Program-made: the position numbers and the translations under genes
Notes under the pieces: model-generated
What the model was told of the DNA's origin: nothing
Databases searched by the model: none
Seen by the model: only the letters and a program-made list of their open reading frames with translations
In this document: positions 56,290 to 64,000 of the stretch, piece by piece
Layout of the letters: every line of letters starts with the position of its first letter
Position numbering within the stretch: the stretch's first letter is position 1
Assembly: GCA_002323535.1 (NCBI GenBank)
Contig: DCQT01000033.1
Coordinates: forward strand, 39,369 to 103,368
Reading direction: 5' to 3'
DNA: 64,000 nt
From: Bacteriovoracaceae bacterium UBA1511
GTDB taxonomy: Bacteria; Bdellovibrionota; Bacteriovoracia; Bacteriovoracales; Bacteriovoracaceae

Positions 56290-58494
56290 ATGTTTAAAAT
56301 TCAGCTCAAATTAATTGTTTGCCTCTATGTTTTAAGTGTTGCCTTTAGCAGCTCTTTTGCTTTTCAATCTAAGGATAAGCTTGTTGGCAACATACTAAAA
56401 AGCACTTTAGAGACATACCATTATAAAAAGTTGAGTATAGACGACTCTGTTTCCCAAAAAGCATTTGCGGAGTACCTAAAGAAAATAGACTTTGGTAAGC
56501 AATTTTTATTAAAAAAGGATGTTAAAAAGTTAGAAAAGTTTCAATTCTCCCTTGATGATTTTATGGTTTCTGGTGATAAAAAAATTATTGATTTATCAAT
56601 AAAGCTAGTTTCCTCAGGAGTTAAAAGAGCAGAGGGTTTTAGAAAAAAGTTCTTTAAGAAGGGATTTAACTTTGAAAAAAAGGAAAGTTTAGAATTAGAC
56701 CCTGAAAAAAGATCCTTTCCCAAAAGTGAAAAAGAACAAAAAGAACTTTGGAGAAAAATTTTCAAACAAGCTACCCTTTCAAGGTACTTAGATATCCTTC
56801 AGGAGCAAGAGGACCTAAAAAAAGAACAAGTTGCAAGCAAAACCAACAAAGACAAAAAAAACAAAAAGAAAAAAAGTAAATCTAAAAGTGATTCTGAAAA
56901 AATTCTTTCTCCGAAAGAGGCTCTAAAAAAAGCGAATGAAGCAATTGGTGAAAAGTATGAAAAACTTTTCTCTAGAATTTTAAAAGATGACTCAGATGAT
57001 TTCAGAGAGAAAGTCTTTAACTCTGTTTCTGAAATATTTGACCCGCACACTGTATATTTACCTCCAAAGAAAAAAGAAGATTTTGATATTGATATTTCTG
57101 GAAGCTTAGAGGGAATAGGTGCCGTTTTATCAGAAGATGGCTCGTACATTAAAGTTGTTTCTATCGTCCCTGGTGGAGCTGCGTGGAGACAAAAAGAACT
57201 AGAGGCTGAGGATTTAATTATATCTGTATCTCAAGGGAAATCAGGAAAGCCAGTTAGCCTCGTAGATATGAGAGTTGATGATGCTGTTCGATATATACGA
57301 GGTAAAAAGGGAACGATTGTTAAATTAACAGTTAAAAAAGTCGATGGAACAAGAAAAACAATCTCTATTGTTCGAGATGTAGTTAAAATTTCTGAGAGTT
57401 ATGTGAAGTCATCTGTAATTGAACACAAAGAATTAGGACAAAAAGTTGGTTATATAAGGGTCCCAAAGTTCTACCGAGATTTTAATGGGCAAGGACGAAA
57501 TTGTTCTGAGGATGTGAGAAAAGAGCTTCTCAGATTAAAAAAAATTGGAGTGAATGGAGTTATCTTAGACCTCCGAAATAATGGGGGAGGAGCGCTTGAG
57601 GACGCTCGAATTATGTCAGGGCTTTTTATTAAAGAAGGACCGATAGTACAAATCAGAAACCATAAAGGCGCGACAGATGTTTTAAAAGATTATGACCCCT
57701 CAGTTGTTTACGGCGGCCCTTTAGTAGTGATGATTAATAGGTTTAGTGCTTCTGCATCTGAAATTTTAGCAGGAGCCTTACAAGACTATAAAAGAGCAGT
57801 TATCGTTGGTGGTGAATATTCGCATGGTAAAGGCACTGTTCAAGCAGTACTCAATTTAAATCAAGCACCTTTGTTAAAAATGTTTGGCCCAACGATGGGT
57901 GCTCTTAAAGTAACAATTCAAAAGTTTTATCGTATAAACGGTAGTTCTACTCAGTACAAGGGGATAACTCCAGATATTATCCTTCCTGATCCAATGGGCT
58001 ATGCAAAAAACCGAGAGCAGGACTTAGATTATTCATTAAAGTGGGATCAAGTTGCTAAACTTAATTACGACCTTTGGGATGGACCTTTTTACAACCTAAA
58101 CAAATTAAAAAATGATAGCGCAAAGAGAGTGAAGAAAAACAAAAGAATAAATAAAGTTAAGGGCTCTGTAGATTACTTAGTATCAAAGAGAGAGGATACG
58201 GTGGTTTCTTTGAATAAAAAAGCCGTGCAAAAAGAAGATAAAAAAAGAGAAGAGGTGATGAATAAATTTAAAATTGAAGAACCGAATAAATTGATTCTTG
58301 TCTCAAACTTTGAAGATGCACTTTCTGAAAATGAAGAAATTAAAAAACAAAATAAGAAGAAGTGGGAAGAAGATGTTAAAAGAAGAAAGTCTGACTGGGA
58401 GGAGGAACTTCAAAAAGACTCTCTTTTAGAAGAAACTTTGTTTATCATGAACGATATGATCAAATCTTCCATGAGTAAGGTGTCGAAAAATTAA
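56290..58494 (+). CDS. prc: Carboxy-terminal processing (tail-specific) protease, S41A
   Basis: A 734-residue periplasmic protease (signal MFKIQLKLIVCLYVLSVAFS). The N-terminal Tsp/DUF3340-like helical domain is followed by a lysine-rich insertion (about 178-205), a PDZ domain (about 265-345, SLEGIGAVLSEDGSYIKVVS) and the S41 core. NRFSASASEILAGALQDYKR (serines 486-490) and YSHGKGTVQ (K514) supply the Ser/Lys dyad, and VILDLRNNGGGALEDA is the strand before it. It degrades or trims proteins by their C-termini. A 78-residue gene follows after 13 nt. Confidence 0.95.
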   Translation: MFKIQLKLIVCLYVLSVAFSSSFAFQSKDKLVGNILKSTLETYHYKKLSIDDSVSQKAFAEYLKKIDFGKQFLLKKDVKKLEKFQFSLDDFMVSGDKKIIDLSIKLVSSGVKRAEGFRKKFFKKGFNFEKKESLELDPEKRSFPKSEKEQKELWRKIFKQATLSRYLDILQEQEDLKKEQVASKTNKDKKNKKKKSKSKSDSEKILSPKEALKKANEAIGEKYEKLFSRILKDDSDDFREKVFNSVSEIFDPHTVYLPPKKKEDFDIDISGSLEGIGAVLSEDGSYIKVVSIVPGGAAWRQKELEAEDLIISVSQGKSGKPVSLVDMRVDDAVRYIRGKKGTIVKLTVKKVDGTRKTISIVRDVVKISESYVKSSVIEHKELGQKVGYIRVPKFYRDFNGQGRNCSEDVRKELLRLKKIGVNGVILDLRNNGGGALEDARIMSGLFIKEGPIVQIRNHKGATDVLKDYDPSVVYGGPLVVMINRFSASASEILAGALQDYKRAVIVGGEYSHGKGTVQAVLNLNQAPLLKMFGPTMGALKVTIQKFYRINGSSTQYKGITPDIILPDPMGYAKNREQDLDYSLKWDQVAKLNYDLWDGPFYNLNKLKNDSAKRVKKNKRINKVKGSVDYLVSKREDTVVSLNKKAVQKEDKKREEVMNKFKIEEPNKLILVSNFEDALSENEEIKKQNKKKWEEDVKRRKSDWEEELQKDSLLEETLFIMNDMIKSSMSKVSKN

Positions 58495-58507
58495 GCGGGG
58501 ATAAGAG

Positions 58508-58744
58508 ATGAATGACTTAATTGACAATAATGAGCTTAACGAAATTTTAGAAATATTAGAAAGTCTTGAGGATGAGCACCAGGCGGCCAAGTTACTTAAA
58601 GAATTTAATGATGCATCAAAGGAGCATGGACAATTAATTTTGGATATGGATCAGACACTTAGCCACGGTGAATGGAAAAAGAAGTGTGATACTGCGAAAT
58701 CTCGAGTTGACGATGTGGTCTCGCGAATTCGTTCACTTCGATAG
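58508..58744 (+). CDS. Small helical protein, unknown function
   Basis: A 78-residue acidic, all-helical cytoplasmic-type protein (MNDLIDNNELNEILEILESL, then LKEFNDASKEHGQLILDMDQ). One cysteine is present. It starts 13 nt after prc and probably shares its transcript. No family recognised; it has coding-like composition and good termini, converging on pilT. Confidence 0.65.
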   Translation: MNDLIDNNELNEILEILESLEDEHQAAKLLKEFNDASKEHGQLILDMDQTLSHGEWKKKCDTAKSRVDDVVSRIRSLR

Positions 58745-58750
58745 TATAAG

Positions 58751-59845
58751 CTACTCAAACATAATCGATTTCTCAAGATCATCTGGGTTTTCACTAAATT
58801 GCAAAATAGTTTCTTTGCTGATTTTTGAGGCGTTATAAAGACGCATCAACGATTGATCAAAACTAATAGAACTCAATTTTGTTTTTGAAGAAAAGCTTTT
58901 TCCACCTTCATATATAATTTGATTAATCCTTGATAAATCTTCCTTTCCTAAGATACATTCTTTGATTCCTGGCCCATTGATCATAATCTCCTGAATTGGA
59001 TAGATTTTTTTCCCATTAAAACTTGGTACAAGCTTTTGGCCAATCACTGCATTGAGGCTGTCAGCGAGACGGAGCCTGATGTTTTGTTGCTCTTCTGGAG
59101 GGAACATTGAAATAATACGATTAATTGTGCTTGCCGCATTTGAAGTGTGAAGGGTAGAGAAAATATGGTGGCCTGTTTCGGATGCCTTTAAGGCAATCTC
59201 TATTGTTTCAGTATCTCGCATCTCACCAATAAGAATGACATCAGGGTCCTGCCTAAGACTCGCCCTAAGCCCTGATTTGAACGTTTCGGTGTCTAAGCCA
59301 ATTTCTCTCTGAGATATCTTTGACTTTTGAGATTGGTGTATAAATTCAATAGGGTCTTCGATTGAAATGATATGCCTTTTTTGGTTTTCGTTTATGTAGT
59401 TAATCAAAGATGTGAGCGTGCTACTTTTTCCTGATCCAGTTGGACCCGTAACAAGCGTTATACCAGCTTTTGGTTTAGTTAGGTCACTTAGGTTTACTGG
59501 GAGTCCTAGGCTCTCTATGGAAGGTATTTCTAGTTGAATGATTCTTAAAATGATCCCAAATTTTCCAGAGAATCTGAAACTATTGTGTCTAACACGACAT
59601 ACTCCTGATACTTCATAGCTTCCATCTCGTTCAAACGGTATTTTATCATCAGGAATTTTTTTAATATTTAAAAGTTTAAATATTGATAGAAAATCCTCCT
59701 TGGAAAGTACTCCAGACTTTATCGGGGTCAAATCACCACGAATTCTAAAAGCAGGAGATTCTCCCTCCCTCAGGTGAATGTCGCTTGCTTTATTTTCAAC
59801 AGCAACTTTTAGCAGAGTTTGAAAATTTTTCTCAGAAATTGCCAT
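58751..59845 (-). CDS. pilT: Type IV pilus retraction ATPase, PilT family
   Basis: A 364-residue secretion ATPase. Order: N-terminal PAS-like domain (ASDIHLREGESPAFRIRGDL), Walker A TLVTGPTGSGKSSTLTSLI, Asp box HIISIEDPIEFIHQ, Walker B VILIGEMRDTETIEIALKAS, His box GHHIFSTLHTSNAASTINRI. The end is PilT/PilU-like. It powers pilus retraction for twitching motility, and in Bdellovibrio-like organisms pili help prey entry (family knowledge). PilU cannot be excluded. It is monocistronic and converges with the small helical gene. Confidence 0.92.
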   Translation of the reverse strand: MAISEKNFQTLLKVAVENKASDIHLREGESPAFRIRGDLTPIKSGVLSKEDFLSIFKLLNIKKIPDDKIPFERDGSYEVSGVCRVRHNSFRFSGKFGIILRIIQLEIPSIESLGLPVNLSDLTKPKAGITLVTGPTGSGKSSTLTSLINYINENQKRHIISIEDPIEFIHQSQKSKISQREIGLDTETFKSGLRASLRQDPDVILIGEMRDTETIEIALKASETGHHIFSTLHTSNAASTINRIISMFPPEEQQNIRLRLADSLNAVIGQKLVPSFNGKKIYPIQEIMINGPGIKECILGKEDLSRINQIIYEGGKSFSSKTKLSSISFDQSLMRLYNASKISKETILQFSENPDDLEKSIMFE

Positions 59846-59917
59846 AAAATTACCTTCAGCCTTTTAAATCTCTATCTTAAAATGTTAACAAAGTTTGAAG
59901 TTTTATAAAGGTTGGTT

Positions 59918-60916
59918 TTGAAAAAAGTTTTGGTCATAAGATTTTCGAGTTTTGGAGATATAGTTCAAGCCTCTACAGTCAATCAAGCTCTAAAAACAAG
60001 ATACCCAGATGTACAGATCACCTGGCTAACTAAATCTGCTTTCGCACCCCTTTTGAACTCCGATCCTAATGTGGGGAAGGTAAAAAAGCTTGAAGAGTTC
60101 AAGGGGGTGTATTCGATACATAAGTGGATCGAAAAACAAGATTTTGATCTAGTTTATGATGCACATAATAGCATGAGGTCAAATTTAATCCACCTTATCT
60201 CACTAGTACGCCGTTTGAGTAGTTTATGGATTAAGAGACCAAAAAGTAGGTGGAAAAGATTTTTACTTTTTAAATTTAGGATTAATCTCTTCCCAAAGCC
60301 CTTTGTCGGTCAAGCTTCCTATCTTGCCCCATTGCTAAGTTACGTCCCAAAAATAAAGCCAAACCACTCATCTTGGGAGTTTGACAAGAATATAGCTGAT
60401 AAAGTGGCAAGTCTTGTTGATGGGAATAAATATTTCGTTTTTGCGCCTAGTGCCGCTTGGGAAATGAAAAGATGGCCTGTACAGCATTGGAAACGGCTAA
60501 TAGATTTGTTTTTAGAAAACTTTCCAAGTGAAACTATCGTCCTCGTTGGGGGTCCAAATGATCAATTTATCGAAGAGTTAAATTATCATGACAACATTAT
60601 AAACTTATCTGGGAAACTCTCTCTTTTAGAGTCTTCATATTTAGTGACAAGAGCCGAATTAACAATATCAGCAGATACTGGAATAATTCACGTGGCTGAT
60701 GCTCATCAAAAGAAAGGGATTTTGCTCAATGGGCCTACTGCTTTTGGGAAAACATTTAGCCCAACAATTCAAATTCTAGAGGCAGGACTCTACTGTCAAC
60801 CATGTTCAAAAGATGGACGTGGTAAATGTGAAAGGCAGATTTATCAAAAGTGTATGGTTGATATATTGCCTGATCAGGTTTTGGAGGTAACTAAAGGGAT
60901 GATTTCTAGAGCCTAA
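59918..60916 (+). CDS. Glycosyltransferase family 9 (heptosyltransferase-like)
   Basis: About 332 residues. I use TTG 59918 (MKKVLVIRFSSFGDIVQAST), six bases after AAAGG, not the earlier TTG 59912. GT9 blocks: VLVIRFSSFGD, KKQDFDLVYDAHNSMRSN-like FDLVYDAHNSMRSNLI, FAPSAAWEMKRWPVQHWKRL, SETIVLVGGPNDQF, LSADTGIIHVADAH-like ISADTGIIHVADAHQ, and CQPCSKDGRGKC at the C-terminus. It probably adds a sugar to lipopolysaccharide core. It faces the deaminase-like gene with 2 bp between stops. Confidence 0.9.
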   Translation: MKKVLVIRFSSFGDIVQASTVNQALKTRYPDVQITWLTKSAFAPLLNSDPNVGKVKKLEEFKGVYSIHKWIEKQDFDLVYDAHNSMRSNLIHLISLVRRLSSLWIKRPKSRWKRFLLFKFRINLFPKPFVGQASYLAPLLSYVPKIKPNHSSWEFDKNIADKVASLVDGNKYFVFAPSAAWEMKRWPVQHWKRLIDLFLENFPSETIVLVGGPNDQFIEELNYHDNIINLSGKLSLLESSYLVTRAELTISADTGIIHVADAHQKKGILLNGPTAFGKTFSPTIQILEAGLYCQPCSKDGRGKCERQIYQKCMVDILPDQVLEVTKGMISRA

Positions 60917-60918
60917 AG

Positions 60919-62535
60919 TTATCGGCAAAACTTTTTTCGCATTTCCCATAACTTCGAGCTGATTAGCGGTCTTTGTCCTATCTTTGTTGCTATCATCAAA
61001 AGTTTAGTGATTTTTAGGCTTTCAGACTCCGAAAACAAAAGTATAAGCATCTCTCTAATAAAGTTTGTCTGAAGGGTGATGTAGTTATCAGTACCGATAC
61101 CTAACCTTACACCTTTTTTCTCCCACCAACTAAACGGATGATCTTTATAGTCAGGAAAGGCACCTGTGAGTTTTAAATTCGAAGAGGGAAGTGCCACAAG
61201 TGAAACTCTCTTATTTATCATTCTATTAAGCACGTCATGTTGGTAATGCTCTATTTCTCTCGCGTGGTGAAACTTTTCCTTTGTCAGCATGTCTTTTTCA
61301 ATTGGTGAAAGTGAAATACCTTTTGAGAGTTTCTTTTTGATTTCTAATGGGAGTCCTTGAATATCATCGATCTCTTCTTTTAATATAGATTTTTCCGTGA
61401 GGGGTATCCCTTTTTCATTAAGTTCTAATGTATCTTGAAGAATTCGATGAAAATAAAAATTAGGGTTAATTCCCAGACTAATTCCATGCTCTAAAGTATC
61501 AATGTGCCAAATATTCATCGCATTATCTACTGATTGAACACCTTTTCTTAAAACCTTCCAAGTTTCTCCGTGGTGAGACTTTATTCTAAATCCGTTATAC
61601 TGTAATTTTCTAAAGCCATCTTTCATTTCCTCAAAATGAGCTTTTCGGTAAAGACCTTTTTCATCACCAACGGTATCAACCTCTGTAAGAACACTTTTAA
61701 GGTACGGATACTTTTGTAATAACTCTAAAATATCCTTGACCTGACTTTCAAAGTGCTCCTTCTTGCTAGAAAAATTTTCTTTGTCATAAAAGTCTAATTC
61801 TTTTCTAAAGCAAGGAGTAAGGGTGAAATTAAAATTTGAATTTTCTTTTTGGTACCTCTTAAAGCCATCATATAAACCAAGAACCACATCTTCACTTGTG
61901 ACATTTTCAACGCCAGGTATTTGCTCGCTCTCAATTGCGGTTGATCGAGAGAGAGTGAACTTTAGCCGAATACTTCCCACGTTAAACTCTTCAAATAACC
62001 TTTTTGCCATGTGATAACTAGCTTTTTCATGTATTTCTTTATTTCTTAATATTACTTTTGGGAGGTAAAGAATTTTTAAGTATTCTGAAAACTCCTCTCC
62101 CTCTTTAAGCTGAATAAGATCCCTTACGTCTTCCTCGGATTTTATTAAGACATCTTTTTCATATACACTTGATATTTTTTCTAACACCATCTCTCCTTCT
62201 TTTGATTCCAAAATAGGTGCAAGATGTGGATAAATAAAACTTTCATGTAAAGAGCCTGTTAGGTGAATGTGCTCTTCGCAATAGGGAATTGGAAAGTTCT
62301 TAAAAAAGAAAAAAAGAACCTCGCTAATGGGGTGATTCAAGAGATCATCTATTTTGATTTGATCTCCTTGGAATTTGTGAACCAAGTTTTGAAAATCAAG
62401 AATGATTTCTTTTTCACTTTGTGTCGTGTCGTTTTGGGCCAAAAGTAGTTCAAGGGTATGGTTTAATGATAGTCCATTCGTTTCTGAGATAATTTTTATG
62501 AGGTTTTTTTTAAGATGTTCAATCGTCTTATTCAT
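60919..62535 (-). CDS. Adenosine deaminase-like amidohydrolase (cytoplasmic)
   Basis: A 538-residue protein without signal peptide. The adenosine deaminase pattern is visible: H-x-H in YCEEHIHLTGSLHESF, HGE in RIKSHHGETWKVL, histidine in DTLEHGISLG, LVALPSSNLKLTG, and GIGTDNYI where classical enzymes have TDDP. The first ~90 residues and the section between are longer than in ordinary deaminases (about 330 aa). It overlaps the preceding J-domain gene by 4 bp (ATGA), so the pair is co-translated. Substrate might be a nucleoside or a modified form. Confidence 0.8.
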   Translation of the reverse strand: MNKTIEHLKKNLIKIISETNGLSLNHTLELLLAQNDTTQSEKEIILDFQNLVHKFQGDQIKIDDLLNHPISEVLFFFFKNFPIPYCEEHIHLTGSLHESFIYPHLAPILESKEGEMVLEKISSVYEKDVLIKSEEDVRDLIQLKEGEEFSEYLKILYLPKVILRNKEIHEKASYHMAKRLFEEFNVGSIRLKFTLSRSTAIESEQIPGVENVTSEDVVLGLYDGFKRYQKENSNFNFTLTPCFRKELDFYDKENFSSKKEHFESQVKDILELLQKYPYLKSVLTEVDTVGDEKGLYRKAHFEEMKDGFRKLQYNGFRIKSHHGETWKVLRKGVQSVDNAMNIWHIDTLEHGISLGINPNFYFHRILQDTLELNEKGIPLTEKSILKEEIDDIQGLPLEIKKKLSKGISLSPIEKDMLTKEKFHHAREIEHYQHDVLNRMINKRVSLVALPSSNLKLTGAFPDYKDHPFSWWEKKGVRLGIGTDNYITLQTNFIREMLILLFSESESLKITKLLMIATKIGQRPLISSKLWEMRKKFCR

Positions 62536-63623
62536 GCGGATTTCTTAGCCTTTTTTTCGTGTTTTTTTATTATCTCATAAGCGTCTTGAATAATGATAAA
62601 ATTATTATGAGCATTTTTTATAAGGTCACCTGTTAAATTAAGTCCGGCAACCCTATCTGGATGCGCTGATGCTAGTAACTTTTTTTGTTTTTTCTTAATA
62701 TAGTTAAAATTATAACTAGACTCATCTTGTCCAAAAACTTTTAAAGCTCCTGAGAAGTCATTTTTGTCTTTGGGTGCCTTAAGAGGGAGAATGGTCTTTA
62801 TTGTGACTATTTGTTTTTCTAATTCATTTATAAATGTACTTAGGTGTTTTGGATGATTTGTTCCTTTTATAAAACAAAAGTCAATGATAATTTCATCCAT
62901 TTTTTTTGCATCAACTTTATCCAAGGGAGAGGAGTTTTTTAGGACGCTGTTATAAATAGCTTGCATTGGGTAATCTTTAGATAATTGAATGACACATTTG
63001 ATTGCCATCGTTATCAGTTCCTTTGTCGTTTTGTTTTCAGATGAAATTTTATCTAAGAAGGTATTTTCATTGTTCGATAATGTGTCTGATAAAATGGAGT
63101 AAAGACCAATAAAGTTAATGAGTGCAATTTTAGGTGAGTTAAGTCCGGCCAAAAAACTAATTTTATCTTCTTTGATTAGTTTATTTATGACGGCGGTTAT
63201 TTTAGTTATTTCAAACCTAGATTTAAATGCTTTATTTAATTCAATTTGGATATCTTTAATCTCTTCACTATCTCCCCAATGCAGTTGTTCGATTAAATAT
63301 ATAAACCACTGTGCCTCTTGCTCCTTTTCAGGTGACGTATCCTCCTCTGTTAATTTTTTAAAATAATCAAGAATCGCATCTTTTGGCGATACATTTTTCT
63401 TACTTCCATTTTTTTTGATTATGCCCTCTCTACCTGAGTCACTATCCGATAATTCATTAATTTTTAGTTTAATCATGTGATCAAGGCTGGCTTTTGGATT
63501 CTTGGATTTATATTTATTTTTTACAAACAGCTCTGCAATTTTAGGGATTACTACTTTATTAAAAATGAGCACTCCAATGGCCAACGCAAAAAGTTTTAGG
63601 AGTACTTCCAAGCTTAGGCTCAT
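62532..63623 (-). CDS. Membrane-anchored DjlA-like protein with C-terminal J domain
   Basis: A 363-residue protein with an N-terminal membrane helix (LKLFALAIGVLIFNKVVIP). A helical middle follows (about 150-240, NTFLDKISSENKTTKELITM), reminiscent of TerB-like regions. The C-terminus is a J domain: NYIKKKQKKLLASAHPDRV carries the HPD motif, and LIKNAHNNFIIIQDAYEII is helix IV. It may recruit DnaK to the membrane. It is the first gene of a two-gene unit with the deaminase-like protein. Confidence 0.78.
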   Translation of the reverse strand: MSLSLEVLLKLFALAIGVLIFNKVVIPKIAELFVKNKYKSKNPKASLDHMIKLKINELSDSDSGREGIIKKNGSKKNVSPKDAILDYFKKLTEEDTSPEKEQEAQWFIYLIEQLHWGDSEEIKDIQIELNKAFKSRFEITKITAVINKLIKEDKISFLAGLNSPKIALINFIGLYSILSDTLSNNENTFLDKISSENKTTKELITMAIKCVIQLSKDYPMQAIYNSVLKNSSPLDKVDAKKMDEIIIDFCFIKGTNHPKHLSTFINELEKQIVTIKTILPLKAPKDKNDFSGALKVFGQDESSYNFNYIKKKQKKLLASAHPDRVAGLNLTGDLIKNAHNNFIIIQDAYEIIKKHEKKAKKSA

Positions 63624-63693
63624 TTTAGTAGTCCGTTTAAATGGTGGTTACGTTTTATTTTCAAATTGCTTTTTTCCTACTAAAATTAGGCTA

Positions 63694-64000
63694 ATGGAAA
63701 GCCAATATTTACAATGGGATATCGAAACAATTGAGTTAAAACTGAAGTATGCTTGGAAAATCTCAAGAAATACTAGCTTTACTAAACAAAACTTGATTAT
63801 TTACTTGGATAATCAAGCTGTTGGAGAGGCTGCTCCAAACGTTCGATGGGGTGAGACAATTGAGAAAATTGCCAGAGAGTTTGAGAGCATAAGATCTAGA
63901 TTACCAAAAAAAAAGTGTGACTTACCTTCTTTTTCAAAATCTATTCAAAACTTAGCGATATCAAACTCCTTGAAGTGTGCCTTGGATATGGCTTGCGCCT
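63694..64000 (+). CDS. Enolase-superfamily dipeptide epimerase-like protein, N-terminal part
   Basis: ATG 63694 opens a frame that runs off the window (102 codons seen). LKLKYAWKISRNTSFTKQNL and AVGEAAPNVRWGETIEKIA match the N-terminal capping domain of L-Ala-D/L-Glu epimerases (YcjG type), which recycle murein peptides. The catalytic barrel is outside the window, so the specificity is unknown. It diverges from the J-domain gene. Confidence 0.72.
   Translation, partial: MESQYLQWDIETIELKLKYAWKISRNTSFTKQNLIIYLDNQAVGEAAPNVRWGETIEKIAREFESIRSRLPKKKCDLPSFSKSIQNLAISNSLKCALDMACA

Noticed and set aside
56799..57149. 116-codon minus-strand frame inside the prc-like gene
   Set aside because: Its serine/phenylalanine-rich sequence mirrors the lysine-rich insert of Prc, so it is a composition artefact.
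1..64000. CRISPR array, prophage, insertion sequence, tRNA or rRNA genes
   Set aside because: I saw no spaced direct repeats, transposase, phage structural genes or tRNA-like cloverleaf sequences in the window.

Overview
The window is a compact, AT-rich (roughly 35-38 % GC by eye), almost fully coding stretch of a Gram-negative bacterial chromosome. Tail-specific protease, MltA/MltD-type lytic transglycosylases, lipoproteins, CmoA/CmoB, GluQ-RS and PilT point to a proteobacteria-like envelope and tRNA-modification set. The density of signal-peptide hydrolases, the eukaryote-type AdoMet decarboxylase and the base composition suggest a predatory Bdellovibrionota/Bacteriovoracales member (Halobacteriovorax-like). 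That placement is inference; no rRNA or tRNA gene is present to prove it.

Layout. 1-6.8 kb: end of a possible flavin reductase, a TIGR01777 epimerase, a secreted papain-like protease with a very large insertion, then an operon speD(eukaryote type)-speE-EVE protein-apt. 6.8-18.6 kb: large secreted proteins, including a metzincin-type metalloprotease, a caspase/gingipain-fold protein and an HEXXH protein that share a cysteine-rich C-terminal domain and face away from each other across a 476-bp hairpin-rich spacer; gluQ follows. 18.6-27 kb: a minus-strand operon of secreted HEXXH protease, a 1774-residue cysteine-rich protein and a secreted adenosine-deaminase-like protein. 27-33 kb: housekeeping genes (menB, folE, a diamine-acetyltransferase-like GNAT, a DTW tRNA modifier, mltA), a serine protease and an unlisted 58-codon basic gene. 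33-37 kb: operon lipoprotein-SGNH hydrolase-msrA-Ser/Thr kinase, and a DCC thiol protein. 37-42.7 kb: mltD, two membrane proteins, a PGM1-type peptide ligase and a secreted YfiM-like protein. 42.7-46 kb: a long coiled-coil protein, a FecR protein, a ParA-like ATPase with a small partner, and a 50-codon membrane peptide. 46-50.8 kb: a chain of overlapping genes for an L,D-transpeptidase-like protein, a CPXCG protein and a complete ferric-iron-type ABC importer. 50.9-54.3 kb: a four-gene operon (AurF-like diiron enzyme, alpha/beta hydrolase, M24 peptidase-fold protein, SDR) with no pathway I recognise. 54.3-64 kb: cmoAB, prc, pilT, a heptosyltransferase-family enzyme, an adenosine-deaminase-like protein coupled to a membrane J-domain protein, and the start of an enolase-superfamily epimerase.

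Three translation starts (11365, 25646 and 26977, all minus strand) lie in or beside inverted repeats that would pair with the Shine-Dalgarno or start codon, and all three belong to the secreted-protease neighbourhood. Together with the shared cysteine-rich domain and the unexplained diiron operon they are the most promising undescribed material. I saw no CRISPR array, insertion sequence, phage or tRNA gene.
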